Positions 44,185-56,934 of a DNA stretch of 64,000 bases are shown here, in pieces (within the stretch, counting starts at the first letter, position 1; each line of letters begins with the position of its first letter). Origin of the DNA: Albifimbria verrucaria (Eukaryota > Ascomycota > Sordariomycetes > Hypocreales > Stachybotryaceae); the NCBI GenBank assembly GCA_020081605.1, contig JAHREC010000018.1, forward strand, positions 4,464,001-4,528,000. The letters are read 5' to 3'. Made by a program: the position numbers and the translations under genes. A model generated the notes under the pieces. That model did no database searches. It worked only from the letters and a program-made list of their open reading frames with translations, and was not told the origin of the DNA.

Positions 44185-44577
44185 ACTGGATTTCATTTCA
44201 CAGTAGTGTTTGCAAAGACACAATTTGTTTTGATTAGATAGCTTCCTACTAGTTATTCTGTTTTCACGACTTTGTCGGATGTCTGCTTGATCGTTGTCTT
44301 CCTGAGGAATGTCATAACGATATTGGATTATGGGATGCTGATTGTGCGTCGGATGGGCACACAGATTGAGAATCTAGTGTATGAATTTATGAATAAGAAT
44401 GATATCAAACAAGTATGGCTTTTCTCTCTTCTCTTCTCTAAGATGATGCGAATGCTTCGCCATGAGTCGTGTTCTATACCACCCACCACTCCACACTATG
44501 CTTTTCTCTTAACTGCTGTCATTTTACATGTACAATATCGCAACATGACCCAAGCACAATCAAAACCAGCAGTAACT
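44185..44577. other. Convergent intergenic, AAA ATPase / ABC transporter
   Basis: 393 bp of AT-rich sequence between two converging genes; 3' UTRs only. Confidence 0.6.
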
Positions 44578-47500
44578 CTACTCTCCAAGAATCGTCCTCC
44601 TTAGCTTATCCTTTTCGCCGCTATGCTCACACATATCTCTGAACAAGCCACCGTCCTTCTCCCACAACTCCTTGGGGCTGCCGAACTCGGCAACTGATCC
44701 TTCGCTAAGGACCAGGATGCGATCGAAATCAGCAATGGTGCTGAGACGATGCGCAATGACAATGAGAGTGCTCTCCGTGAACTCCTCACGAATGCTTCGC
44801 TGAATCAAAGTGTCCGTGGTCATGTCAACAGCCGATGTAGCCTCGTCAAGAACCATAATCTTAGGACGTGACACAATGGCACGGGCGAGGCAAAGAAGCT
44901 GTCGCTGGCCCTGTGACAAATTGCCGCCAGACTCGGAAACACCGCTTGACAGGTCCTTGAACAAGTTCGTGTTCTTAGCAACGACAGTAGACGTCGCGGA
45001 AGAAGGCTCATTTGTCGGCGTGCCTGGTTCAGAATCAAGGAGATGGACTCGTGCAAGAGAATCACGCAACTCCTCGTCCGTGTGGTTGTCAAATGGATCC
45101 AGGTTGGATCGAATGGTGCCTGAGAAGAGCACGGGGTCCTGCAAGTTTCAATCAGTAAGAATAGCCCACACAAATCCTAAGTGTCTCCGTACCTGTGGGA
45201 TGATAGCCAGTCGCGAACGTAAGCTGTGAAGATCCATCTTGGCAATGTCCAATCCATCAATTATAATCTGGCCCGACCTCGCTTCTAGGAAACGGAAGAG
45301 GGCAAGAGTCAGAGATGACTTGCCGGCGCCGGTGCGTCCAACGACACCAATTCTCTGGTTGTTGCCAACACTGAACGAGATGCCTCTTAGAACAGGAGGC
45401 AGATCAGGCGCATATGAAATCACCAAGTCCTTGACCTCAATAGTACCAGAGGTTGGCCACGCGGCGGCAGGCTGCTCGCCAACCTGCGACTCCGTAGGAA
45501 GTTTCGAGTACTCAATGACACGCTCGGCGGCATTCATGTCAAGCTCCAGGTTCGCGTAATTGCGGAGCGTGAACAGAAGATTGGAGGCGAAGTCCAAGGC
45601 AAAAGACAAAGTGAAACCAGCCATTGCTGCATCCACATATGGGGTAGCAATGACGATGATGCCAACGGAGGTAGTGAAGAAGGTTCCGAGAAGAGACATG
45701 CGGAAACCCATCCAGCGGTTGGTAAGCCAGATGTACACGCTGACAACATCCCAATCGTCAAGATGCTTGTACATTCGGTCGGTATAAACCTGGCTTTTCT
45801 GGAAAGCCCTCAGTGTAGACATGCCAGCAAGGGCCGCGTTAAACAACTCAAAAACAGGCGATTTGGCATTGCTCTCGAGTCTCTTCATAGGTCTTGCGCC
45901 ATCCATGTATTTCTTGCCAATGATACCACCCAGGAGCACAAGTACAAGAGCAAGCGGAAGAATATATGGCGATACTAGCGTAGCGGCAACACAGATGCCT
46001 GCGAGACCCAGTACGTTCCAGAAGAGCAGTCCCAAATCTAAAGTGATGCGGTTATCAATGGTATCGAAATCAGACGTGAGTCGGTTGAGGATACGACCGA
46101 CTGGGACAGTGTCAAGCCATCGAAGAGGGGTTCTCAAAACCGTGTAGAGGATCTCATTGAACATGATTCTGCTGGCCTTGAGACTCATAATGAACGACCA
46201 AAGGAAGCGGAGGGTGCCGACTACGGCACTGCAGCCTGCAAGAGCGATATAAATGCCGAGATAAAATCCCAGGCCACGATGTGTCGTGGTAGAGGCCATT
46301 TCAGAAGTCATTCCAGGCATAGGGCTTTGCTGTAGGCTAAACATATACGCATAACCATGCTCCTCACGGGCACTGAACTGCTCAATGTTGTTCTCGGGTT
46401 GCTCAGTCCAGATCTTCAGCCACCAGTTTCGGCCTAGGAAGTAAGTCAACCAAACTGTGTGCCATCAGACGTGTTCAGGCCACACTTACCAATATCGCAT
46501 GCTTCGAACGAAACATAGAAGAGAGCGCACACGATCCAGAAAGGCCAGCTTCCGCTTGCCTTAAAGTAGGCACTGTAAACATGGCTCTTTACACCTCCTT
46601 TCTCGCGTGTTTCATCCTCGATGAACTTCTTCGTATCCTTGGAGGGAACCTTTCGTAGCGTGTTATCTGTGGTTTCATCTGCTTCAGCAACTGATGCATG
46701 CTCAGAGTTCACAACAGTAGACGCCGCAGTAGCTTCGTCCTCTTGAATCTCCGCTTCTGTCTGCTCATTAGTCTTAATTCTCTCTAGAGTTCCATCCTCC
46801 TCCAGTTCGGAAGTTAAACCCGAGTGCAATACTGTGCCTCCTTCCAGCTCAACTAGGAACTTGGCCTCATCCTTGACAAGTGCAACGTGATGAGTAACAA
46901 GGATTCTGGTTCTACCCTTGCAGATGTCACCCGAAATACATTTCTCAAAGATATGGCGACCAACATGAGCGTCGACAGCACTAAAGATATCATCCATAAC
47001 AAGAATCTCAGCGCGAGAATAGATGGCACGAGCCAAGGTGATACGCCACTTCTGGCCGCCACTTAGATTGATACCGTTCGCACCCAACTCAGTGCTGTCT
47101 CCATCAGTGAGGATCTCGAGGTCTTTCTTCAGAGCGCAGACCTCAATAACCTTGTTATATCTTGACTCCACGTAGGGAAGGCCGAATAAGATGTTGTTTC
47201 GGAAAGAGGTGCTTTCAAGCCATGGTGTCTGACTGACGTATGCAATCGAGCCAGGGATAATCCAGTTACCAGGGTGGGCGTTCGCATCGTTGCGCTCTAG
47301 AGGGGAGAAGTTGGTGGCACACGAATTGCTCCTTCTAGAAGATCCACTTCTCCAAGAAGCGCGGAAAGTACAAGACTTTTACCGGTTCCTGTCTTACCAG
47401 ATATGACAGATAGTTGACCAGAGGGAAGGTCAAGTTAATATTGCGCAAGACGAACCGGTCCTCCTCGGGTGTGTCCACATCGACCGGCCAAGCAATTGTC

Positions 47501-49456
47501 GCATTCTCAAATGCAACCTCAGGGCCATCAGTTACAATCTTTTCAATCTCAGGTCCCTGCAGGTAAGTATCGATACGTCTGACCGAAACCAGCGTATCCA
47601 TTGCACCAGTGAGAAGCTCGGGAAGGGCACCGAGCGTAATCTCCAAAGACTTGAACACGCCAATGCTAACAAAGGCAACAGAGGGCGAGAGGCTCCCATG
47701 GGTAATAGCATATGTTGCGAGAGAGGCTGCTGCCAGAAGAATGGGGCTAATTACCCAAAGAGCGAACAGCACGGTATCTCCAGCGAAGACACGAGCAATC
47801 ATGGTGAGTTCCTTCTCTCGCATATCCAGAATGCGACGCTCCCACTGTTTCTCCAATGCAGCAAACTTTATTTGACGGATGCCCAGCAAAGCTTCATTAA
47901 CGACTGCTAGCTTCTCGTCTCTCGTCTTCATGAGCCTGTCTGACGCTCTCATGTACACCCTGGCTGCGAATGTGTTGAGGGGCAGGATCACTGCCCAGGC
48001 GAGGAGTCCGGCGCCAAAGGGTAGCCATCCCAATAGGTTGACCAAAAACATGGAATAAATGAGCAGTCGGAGAATACTGAGGAAGATGAAGAATTGCATA
48101 TGGGCAAAGCCGGCGACACGCTTGCCATCAACACCAACGAGGTTAACAATAGCCTGGCGTGACTTCAAAACACTCGCTTCATCAGACTCAGCAGATTCTT
48201 TCTTGTCTCCGCCTTGTTCGGAATCAGGTTGAGCATCGGTCTCGGCACCATCTTTGGCCTTATCCGCGGCTTTGACGATCTTTCGCTTAAGAGATTTCTC
48301 AAAGACAAGTGCACCAATCTGGCCTCGCAATGGAAAGGCCAGCAAGGACAGACAATACCAGTTGATGTAGCCATCCAACCACTGTTTCCACATTAGCATA
48401 ATTGTCAAGAAAAGGAGTTCTGCATAAACCATCAACTTACCTGCTCAGCAAGATTGAAAAGACCTAGATACAAGACCAACATCCACAGCTCCTCGGTGGC
48501 TGATTTGTCTCGAGAGGTTTGCTCAAGAATTCTGATTAGGCGGAGCATCGTTAGAAACGGTCCTAACCCGAGAATGCATCGGACTATACATAAGGCCCAG
48601 GAGGTAGCAATACGATATCGATATGCCCAGGTTAAAGAAGACATCAAGGATCCCTTGAAGTTGTACTTTACCCAAGAGGCAACCAAATGATCAGCACGGA
48701 GTGTGTGATCAGGCTCGGGGATGTCTTTTTCAGTCAGGTCGCCATTCTTGGTGGCAAGATCGAGCAGCGGTCGAGGATATGCCCAAGTGAATCTACTAAG
48801 AACACTGGTTGTCCACTGCCTATCAACAGGGCGACCTCTGAAGAAAACCTCGGGACGTCGGGGCAGAAGCAAGCACACAATGGCTAGCGAGACGACAACG
48901 ACACCATCAACAAGCCGAAGAACCAGAACTGCGTCTCGAAGGGTGGCCCCATGACGAGACGACTCAACAGCCTGGAACACATTGGCGATAGTAGTTGCCA
49001 CGCAAGAAGCAAAAGCCCAGAGACCGAGATCATGTGCCTTCACTGGAGAATGTGTGGCGCCAAGGACGACGGCCTGCATCAGAATGATGGCCTAGATTTC
49101 CAGATCAGAACATGGAGGCCATAAGGCAAGAAGAGATAACTTACCCAGGCAGCTGTGGTCAGCCAATTGGAAAGGAAAAGGCCATCATGAGCATTTTTGA
49201 TGGTGGAGAGTACAGAAATAGCAGCTGACAAGCCGGAGCCAAGGATGGAAAGGATGAGGATGGTGGCCTTGGTACGTCGGTTTGAGAAGGCAGCAATGGC
49301 TTCTGGGGTGCTCTTGCCGTCGATGTCCTCGTAGAAATTGTCTTTGGGTGTGGGTTTGCGAATATGGGATAGCAAGGCAAACAAAGCAGGAAGCCCAGCG
49401 AGCCCTACGACAGCAAGGCCAGCGGCGGAAAGCGGTAGCACAACGGGATGCGCCAT
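44578..49456 (-). CDS. ABCC-type full ABC transporter (MRP/Ybt1-like)
   Basis: This is a full-length exporter of the MRP subfamily; fungal members move conjugates, bile acids or drugs across vacuolar or plasma membranes. Exons on the minus strand: 49456-49145, 49091-48441, 48381-46490, 46433-45193 and 45138-44578, all with GTAAGT or GTACGG donors. An N-terminal TMD0-like hydrophobic region comes first. TMD1 carries a charged cytoplasmic insertion ([20 protein letters not shown]) typical of Ybt1/Vmr1-type proteins. NBD1 has [22 protein letters not shown] and [12 protein letters not shown], with Asp replacing the catalytic Glu as usual in ABCC NBD1. TMD2 follows. NBD2 has [23 protein letters not shown] and [12 protein letters not shown]. 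Frame shifts near 47430 and 47310 flank NBD1 Walker A. The first frame begins at TTG 49474, so I chose ATG 49456 ([10 protein letters not shown]). Substrate cannot be told from sequence. Confidence 0.92.
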
Positions 49457-50700
49457 GGCAGAACAAGCCGGCAAGGCCGCAGCAACCTCCTAGCGAGGGC
49501 TAGCAAAGCAAAAATGTCTACCTTGTGTATCTACGAGTGACGTCTGTTGGCTTACTCTTTGAGGGTCGTTCGGTGTGGCTCGGGCCAAGATATTGGTTGA
49601 CAGGATAATAAGCACGATGCCGGATCAGATGGTTGCCGAAAAAGCGCCTAGCACTCGGCACGGAAAAGCAATGCCAAAGGAACACACGCAATGCCTGAAT
49701 GGGAGAGGCGTCGGTTCCCAGTGGTGATTGGGGAAAAGCGCGTGCGGTTCACAGACCGCGTGTGGCTTGCGAGCGCGGGTCTCAAAGATTTGAATAAGGT
49801 TGCACAAGAAAAGGAACGGGATAGAGCGAGGCGAGGCGATGCGAGGCTCAAGTACAAGAAAAGAACAGGGTCTTCCCGCCGGCTCGCTCTGAGGATTGGG
49901 AATACGATAACGGATAGTCGGAAGCAGTCGCGCTAACTAAACAGACCCTGGCTGAGGCCGAAGAGTCATTGGGATCGGTGCTCGACAAGATTGGTTCCAG
50001 TTTGGTCAGCAGCCAATTGCTCGAGGATCCCAGCACCGCGATCTGGGTCTGACAGCGTTTGGCGCGGACGTTGTGGTGGATAAATAGGCAAGTCTGGCAT
50101 CAAAAGATCCCTGATAGCATCCCGCCACTAGCAAGGCACTATGCCTCATGCGGGGAGGATGCAGCCTCCCACCCAGGCAGTGGGTGATGACGAGCGATCC
50201 GTCGACCCGTTTTGATCCTATCGCAGCCTCGACGGGTGAGCATGGTGTTGATGGACGCCTCTCTGCTTGGGGAATGGTATGGTTCGTGGACCGAGGGGCC
50301 TGGGGACCTGGCATCTTAGGCAACGCAGGAAGCGCAGTCAGGGCAGGTGGGCAGGCGGACAGGCGGCCAGCGTCTGACTCACTCGGGCAATAAGATATCA
50401 TGGTTCCACGCTAGGAAGGCCGTTGCCGAGTACATCATGTCGTGCGCTTGCGTCGGATGGCGGGCGCACCCAATGGCGATGCAGCAGGGTCTCGACGTTG
50501 TATTTATGTATGTCTCTGCCTGCGAGGGAAAACAAGGTGGATATCGAGGAATTGAGACCGTCTTGGTGGCGGCTGCGCTCCGCTTTAGGCAGGTGGGTGG
50601 AGGTCGCTCTTGCTGTTGCCAGCCTCCTTCCAACTGCTTGAATTCATTCACTGACTTGCCTGCCTTGCTCCTTGCTCTGCTCGCAATGGACCTACTAGAT

Positions 50701-50736
50701 TACCTAAGTACCTACCTTAGGTACCCAGGTACCTAC
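50701..50736. repeat. TACCT/AGGTA palindromic tract
   Basis: Alternating direct and inverted TACCT units including CTACCTTAGGTA and CAGGTACCTA. The tract could fold as overlapping hairpins. Similar TACCT elements recur across intergenic DNA of this window. Confidence 0.7.
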
Positions 50737-52028
50737 TAAATTACGGCCTGTACTGGTGCTCGACTAAATAGAGTACTACTACTACTCTTGTAATTGAGTG
50801 ATCAAGCTATCAGATCTCTGTCTTACTGCACTACTTTATGCTTGATAGGATACGTCAGAAAGACAACACCCTGCATCTGGTTCGCTAAGAATCACTTGAC
50901 CTCGTGCTTCTGCCGCCGTGAATCATTCCTGAGTCTGATATAAGTTCTCCTCGCTCCGTTTCCGAGAATACGAGGGATACACCACCCATCCAATCATGGT
51001 TCTGAGGCGATCTTCAGGTAAGATTCGTCACATTTAAGGATGCCTGCACAGATATGCAGTGGCCTAGTGGCCCCAACCCACCCAAGTGTTGATGTTTCGC
51101 AGTGTGTCCAATGCCGAATGCTTGCGGCAGGGGAATACGACGACTACAGATATGGTTTGTCTCGATGTTGCCTGCTCATACCCTGGACATCATAGCATCC
51201 CCGCCAGCGTGATGGCTGCTCCCGCAAACAAAAGGACATTAAGGATATGCTGGGGTAGTGGGACGTCTTTTACCGTATTGTCATGTACTAAAAACCGCTA
51301 TTTTCCGAACATCATAAGAATACCTAATTATGTCGCCATGCACTGTGCCGAATCTTCTTCTCACCTCATTAAGGCACCGTGAGTCACGTTCACTGAGAAT
51401 ACGCAGCAAGCTTATCTCAGGCAGGTCCTGGACGCCATTGACAGCAAAGGCAAGCAGGCGTACAGATGTTGCAGGATTACGTACAAACAGAAGTGCCTCT
51501 ATTGACATTGACACTGGCATGGTATTTGGCCTTGTGGCCCCCAGCAGTCAAGGGATCTCTGAAGTAAGGCAGTGAATGGGCACAGCGCAGCTGATGACAC
51601 GCAATGCATGGCCAAGCATGTCAGCATCACACGCATATAGTGCACACCCACACCGCCTGGCAAAGCTGTGAACGCAGTGCTGCGTCGCGGCGAGAAGCAG
51701 CATCGTTAGATGGTGCGTACAACCAAACACCCGATGCGAGTGTGGCCTTCTCGACCTTGGCTGTCGCCATTCGTCAATGAGCCAGCCATCAGGCGCAAGG
51801 GTCACGAATGGTATAAACACACATCAGGTAACTGATCTGACGCGCTACTGTGGTGATCTCAATTGGGCTGCTTTGATCCAACGACATGTGACCGTTAGTC
51901 AACCCCTAGGAACCGTCCACAACTCGCTATGTGTTTGTTTGTTGGTCGGTCGGTGGTCAGTTGGTGGTCATATCTTGTTGATTGGAGGCATGACAGGCAG
52001 GGATCCCTTATTCTCAGCAGCGGCGGCA

Positions 52029-52052
52029 GAAGCAGCAGCAGCAGCAGCATAG
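52029..52052. repeat. AGC trinucleotide microsatellite
   Basis: A run of about six AGC units within a GCGGC/AGA-flanked stretch upstream of CAC2. Simple repeat; no coding context is supported. Confidence 0.85.
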
Positions 52053-52455
52053 CAGATGCGGCATTCCGGAATAGGTGCTGAAACTTGGCCGTGCATGAGC
52101 GCTTCTCGATAGCCTTTGTAGTGCTTTGGATTGCACGAATGAACGATTGATTATTATTGTGTTTGTAACAGCTCCACTCAAGCTTGCCGCAAACTGGTGC
52201 TCCCTTAAGCAGAGCCGTGCGGTGGGTGCGGGATACAAGTGGCAGGGAGGCTGTTAGTGGAGTGGGCAAACAGAGCTCCCATCGCGTTGCCTTGGCGAGG
52301 GAATGGTCCAGCCTGGTACCAGCTCAGCTAACACGATGCTGCTCTGTCCCCCACGGGCGCGCGTTAGGTTGAATAAAAATGTTCCAGATCTAGTAGTTAC
52401 CAAGGTAGCTAGCCTTGTTGGATGGATTGGATAAAATCACCCGCCCTGCCTTGCA

Positions 52456-52520
52456 TAGGTCGGTAAGGCAGGTAATTACAGTACAGGTAGGTAGGCAAGT
52501 AAGGTAGGTAACGGTAGGTG
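52456..52520. repeat. AGGTA/AAGGTAGGTA-rich tract
   Basis: Imperfect tandem GGTAGGTAGG, AAGGTAGGTA and GGTAAGGCAGGTA units about 315-380 bp upstream of the CAC2 start. Degenerate simple repeat; regulatory role unknown. Confidence 0.7.
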
Positions 52521-52833
52521 GTCCAAGGAGGCAGTCACAACACTTCGCGCCCCAACTAACCGCCGTATCAGCCACACCTTCCTCCCAGCTTCTAACTCCT
52601 TCTCAACCTCAATCGTCGACAATTCATTTCCCTTCTTCCTCTTCTTCTTCTCTCTCCTCCACACCCTTCACCATCAGGCCTGCCTATCGTCCCCACCCCA
52701 CCACCTCCAACCGACTTCTACCCATCCGACTTCCCACGCCGCACCCTCACTCTCCAAGCCAATCGTGCATCTCCACATGCAGGTCGATATACAGCCGCCA
52801 TAGCACACGCGCTTCCATCGATCCGCCGTCACG

Positions 52834-55171
52834 ATGAAGGCCACGCCGCTCATCATCAATTGGCACGACCAGAACGCGCCCATCTACTCGGCTCACTTCG
52901 AACCCGCTGGCAAAGGCCGCTTGGCCACAGCTGGTGGTGACAACCATGTTCGCATCTGGAAATGCGAGGCTGACGGACCTGAGCGGAGGGTCGAGTATCT
53001 CTCCACCTTGTCCAAACATAACCAAGCTGTCAACGTTGTCCGCTGGGCTCCCAAAGGTAGGATTTGACGCTCTGCTCTGTGCCTGTATTCCCGGAACAAT
53101 CAACTAACACGTATTCTCCCCATGCTAGGAGAGCTCCTCGCTTCGGCCGGCGACGACGGTAACGTGATCCTCTGGGTCCCTAGCGAACTTCCCCGACTAC
53201 CTTTGGTTCCGAAGGGCAGGACGACAAAGAGTCATGGAGGGCAAAGCACATGTGCCGTTCCAGTGGCGCGGAAATCTACGACCTGGCTTGGTCTCCCGAC
53301 GCTGTGCACTTCATCATTGGCAGCATGGACAATATCGCCAGGATTTACAATGCCCAGACAGGTTAGCATCCCCGCACCCTTGAGGTTCTCGCTTCTTCTA
53401 ACTTGTATCAATCAGGTACACTTGTTCGACAAATCGCCGAGCACAGCCATTACGTTCAGGGAGTCGCATGGGACCCTCTTAACGAATACATTGCAACCCA
53501 ATCGTCCGATCGATCGGTACACATCTACTCTCTGAAGACGAAAGACGGACAATACACTCTTACCCAGGAGGACAAACCACCTAAGATTGCCAACCATGCC
53601 AAAGCCGATCTCCCTCCTCGCCGTATCTCATCCAGCAGCCCTGCGCCGCCTGACTTTGGTCACCGAGCTCAGCTGTCAGTCGTCGACTCCAACACGTCTG
53701 TTGGGTCCCCGCGCCGTCTGCACCAGGAACGCCCACTTCCTTCCCATCGGCTATGAACCCGCCTAGCGTCGTCAGCCATAGTCGTCGGTCGTCATTCTCA
53801 TCCCGCCGTTCTGTATCCCCGCGCCATCGATGCCTCTTCCTGCAGTCATGCCTATGGAAGCCTCGCCAAAGCCTCACTCTCTAGCAGCCGGTCTAGGCCT
53901 TGGGGTAAAGAACGCCAGTCTTTACGCGAACGAGACGCTCACTTCTTTCTTTCGCCGGCTTACCTTTACGCCTGACGGAAGCCTGCTTTTAACCCCCTCT
54001 GGACAATATCAAACTCAGCACCAGGTGGACAAGGATGCCAAACCAACATACGAGATAATCAACACTGTATACATTTACACTCGTGGTGGCATTAATAAGC
54101 CGCCTATTGCTCATCTCCCGGGCCACAAGAAACCTTCTGTGGGTGTCAAATGCTGCCCAACGTTCTTTACCCTTCGCCAGACCCCGCCAAAGACAAAGCA
54201 TATCACGATTGACACGTCTTCTACTGATGATGCGTTGCCATCTCTTCCGGAACCTATCTCGCATCCATCTCCGGCTGCGTCTGTGATGGAGCCTCCGCCG
54301 CCGCCACTGCCAACGCCAACAGAAAGCTCATCAACTCCATCGAAAACACTGACTGTAGAAACAAATTCTTCTACACCAGGTCCCAAACCAGCCTTTTCTA
54401 TGGCCTACCGAGTAGTTTACGCCGTGGCTACACAAGATTCCGTATTGTTGTATGACACGCAACAGAAGACACCCATTTGTGTAGTGAGCAATCTTCACTG
54501 TGCAACGTTCACCGACCTTGCCTGGTGAGTCATGATTGTACGTGAATGAACATGAAAAGACGCTAAATAAATGCTGCAGGTCAAGCGATGGTCTCACCCT
54601 AGTCATCTCCTCATCTGATGGCTTCTGCTCTACTTTATCCTTTGCGCCGGGCGAGTTGGGCGAGGTATACAAGGGAGAAGTCGGCCCACCAAAGTCTCAG
54701 TCAGGAGTTGCTGCCACGAGCAACTCAGCTCATAACACTCCTACACCTACGCCGACGTCCAATTTTGCACCGCCATCGCCCTATCCGAACGGACCACAAC
54801 ATCAACATAGGAATTCGGCAAGCTCATTTACAGCTCCGTCCCCTCCAGCATCAACGACTGTTGCGACGCAACGTCCTTCTTCTCCAACCCGATCAAATTC
54901 AACGTCGTCAATTGCTACGCAATCCTCGGCAATTCCTACGGGTGTTGTAAGCAACCCACCTCTCATTTCTGGGAGCGTCCCCGGTATAACCGCCACCCAC
55001 TCTGCCAAAGTCACTGGTGTTCCATTGACCACACCTCCGGAAACACCCAAAAATGCCGCGGTCGGTACGGCAGGCAGCAAGCGTGACGCCAGTGAAATTG
55101 AAAAGGAGGAGAGTAAAGAACCGAAGAAGAGGCGCATAGCGCCAACTCCTGTTGGGTCTAAATCATCATAA
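52834..55171 (+). CDS. CAC2: CAF-1 subunit B (p60/CAC2), WD40 histone chaperone
   Basis: CAF-1 p60 helps deposit H3-H4 on newly replicated DNA. Exons: 52834-53056, 53129-53361, 53416-54524 and 54580-55171, with GTAGGA, GTTAGC and GTGAGT donors. WD40 repeats: [40 protein letters not shown] followed by [28 protein letters not shown], and [20 protein letters not shown] followed by DRSVHIYS. Then [20 protein letters not shown] and [20 protein letters not shown], typical of p60, and a last [20 protein letters not shown] repeat. The C-terminal ~170 residues are Ser/Thr/Pro-rich with a KKRRIAP basic end. Shifts: near 53200, where [20 protein letters not shown] lies in another frame, and near 53715 and 53830 in a disordered loop. 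About 690 residues. Confidence 0.93.
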
Positions 55172-55464
55172 AGATGAGGACGTGAACTGGATATATGTAC
55201 TAACGGTCACATATTAGCTCATAATCTTGCAAAAAGTGAAGGACCATGGAGAACACACACTAGGCAGTGTTGATGAAAAACCGGGTCAATGAGCATGGAA
55301 AGGCGTTTTGGTTTGCTCGGGTAGGCGCAATTACGGATGGCCGTTTGGGTGCCAACCCTTATTGTCAAGGTTGCTTGATAACAAAGGTCTATGAAGGATT
55401 CAAACATTGTACGAATGGGTTTTGGTGTTTGGGCAATCTACTAGGCTAGTCTGAATTTCATGAA
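55172..55464. other. Convergent intergenic, CAC2 / LigD-PE gene
   Basis: Under 300 bp between converging stops; 3' UTRs, nothing else seen. Confidence 0.6.
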
Positions 55465-56934
55465 TCATTTCAACACAGGCATCCACCCCTTCCTGGGGAT
55501 GAAACCAGTGACTTTCTCGTCGTGTAGTATATCTTTGCCTTGTCTGCCGGTCACGACGCTCCTTTCGTGGTCAACACCATGAATATAGAATGGATAAGCA
55601 AGACGGCCATTGCCTGGGCCAGGAGGCCCAGCCTTGGATACTTGTGTAAGCAATTCCTCGTGGTTGGTGTCAGCGTTCATCGCCTCCCAGACTACACGGC
55701 CTCGGTGTCTCCTCTCTACGAATCCGCATGCTTGGCGGTCCATAGAAAGGAACCATTTTCGCTGGTGAACACTGCCGATGGAGTTGAAGGCACCAGTGTA
55801 GGCGTTGGTGCGGCGAACTTCCTCGTCTTCCAGTTCTCGCATCTCACGCTCCATAGGAGAAATAGGTGTATCTGCGTCCATATTGGGCAGACCGCTAGGT
55901 ACGAGGTGGGCATCATCTTCCTCGTCAGAGTCGGAGCAGGAGTTTACTTGCGGCGCTTGTGCGTGTTTGCCAACGCGGCGCCGTCTACGGTGCGTACGAG
56001 AGCTCTTAGCGCGGCCGGAGGCATCCTCGGACTTGGTGAGCCGCAGATTGATAACGTACGGATCAGGGAGCTTGGTGCCATGCAGACGAAGGCGGATTTT
56101 GCGCTCTTGAAAGGCAGCGTGCAAGAGTGCTTGTTGAGAGAGGGGCTGAGAGGTGGGGAGAAGAGGATGGTGAAGAGGGATCTTTTGCAGGGGTATGTTT
56201 ACTCTGACGGGGCAGAACGGTATAAGTCCCTGTGTCCCAGATAAGTAGCGAGCCTGTTTGGGGAGATGCGGTCTCAATGAGGTGGTTCTATTCGAGTTAT
56301 GTGTTAGCATATAGGATTCAGTGTATGCTAGATTCGTGAGAAAATAGGCTTGTTTAGTTTCTATACATCAGACTGGAGATGTCAATTTACTGGCTCTTTT
56401 CACATACCCAGAGACAATGAATGCGCGTTTCGGTCGCATTTCTCATTAACCGCATGCTGTTAGGATCGCCGGGCAGACCATACATGATAGCCCAGCTGAC
56501 GCTACTGGTCTTGTTGATCTGTAAGCGAAGGTCGTAGTGCGTGCCAGCGATAGGGTGGTCATGTTGGTGTATAACAAAGTGAGCTCCTTCAGGACTGCCG
56601 GCACATGAGCGATAAAGGTCCGCGTAGGACGGTATAGAAAGAAGAGGAGCTGGGGGCTGCGAGAAATGCGTTTAGATAGCTGGGTAACGAAGTGAGTAAG
56701 ATGGTCTGCGACGTGGGTTTCGCCAGACTCGATGGCAGCAGAGGTTGGCTCTGGAGACGCTGTGGATGGTGGGGATGATAAGGAGGACGACGAGGAGACA
56801 TCTATCTGAGACGATTTGCGAGGGAGCACATCAGACTTGCAGTTCTGAGGCGGCTCCAAGGTCCAACCTAGGTTCTTCTTTTTTATAAAGGGATTGGCGA
56901 TAAGATCAGGGCTATGAGGCCGTTTGGAAGCCAT
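55465..56934 (-). CDS. Stand-alone LigD-type 3'-phosphoesterase domain protein
   Basis: The protein resembles the 3'-phosphoesterase (PE) module of bacterial NHEJ ligase LigD, which trims 3'-phosphate or 3'-ribonucleotide ends; here it has no ligase or polymerase module. Exon 1 (56934-56408) opens MASKRPHSPDLIANPFIKKK, an NLS-like basic start, and contains HFVIHQHDHPIAGTHYDLRL with the conserved H-x-D-x-R core, then VSWAIMYGLPGDPNSMRL and ETRIHCLW. The intron 56407-56288 (GTATGT...AATAG) joins NHLIETAS, GSLLIWDTGTYTVLP, FQERKIRLRLHGTKLPDPYV, a basic/acidic linker, and YIHGVDHERSVVTGRQGKDI with GFIPRKGWMPVLK at the end. Shifts lie near 56580 and 56150. In LigD PE, a His-Asp-His set binds Mn; the HYDLRL motif carries part of it. 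Fungal proteins of this type are annotated by domain only; a DNA-repair role is inference. Confidence 0.86.

Larger units (their letters stand above)
49457..52833. other. 3.4 kb gene-poor region
   Basis: This is the longest stretch without a supported gene. No frame here has domain content, a consistent spliced structure or neighbours to pair with. It contains short repeats: AGGTA/TACCT-rich tracts at 50701-50736 and 52456-52520, a CTACTACTACTACT tract near 50775, and an AGC run at 52029-52052. The right 250 bp are a C/T-rich leader for CAC2. It could hold lineage-specific noncoding transcripts or long promoters; nothing shows this. Confidence 0.45.

Noticed and set aside
41624..49456. Secondary-metabolite cluster built around the ABC transporter
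   Set aside because: No polyketide synthase, peptide synthetase, terpene cyclase, P450 or pathway regulator is near; neighbours are an AAA ATPase and housekeeping genes.
55540..56244. 234-codon plus-strand frame opposite the LigD-PE gene
   Set aside because: The minus strand carries the conserved domain with a matching intron; the plus frame has no recognisable content.
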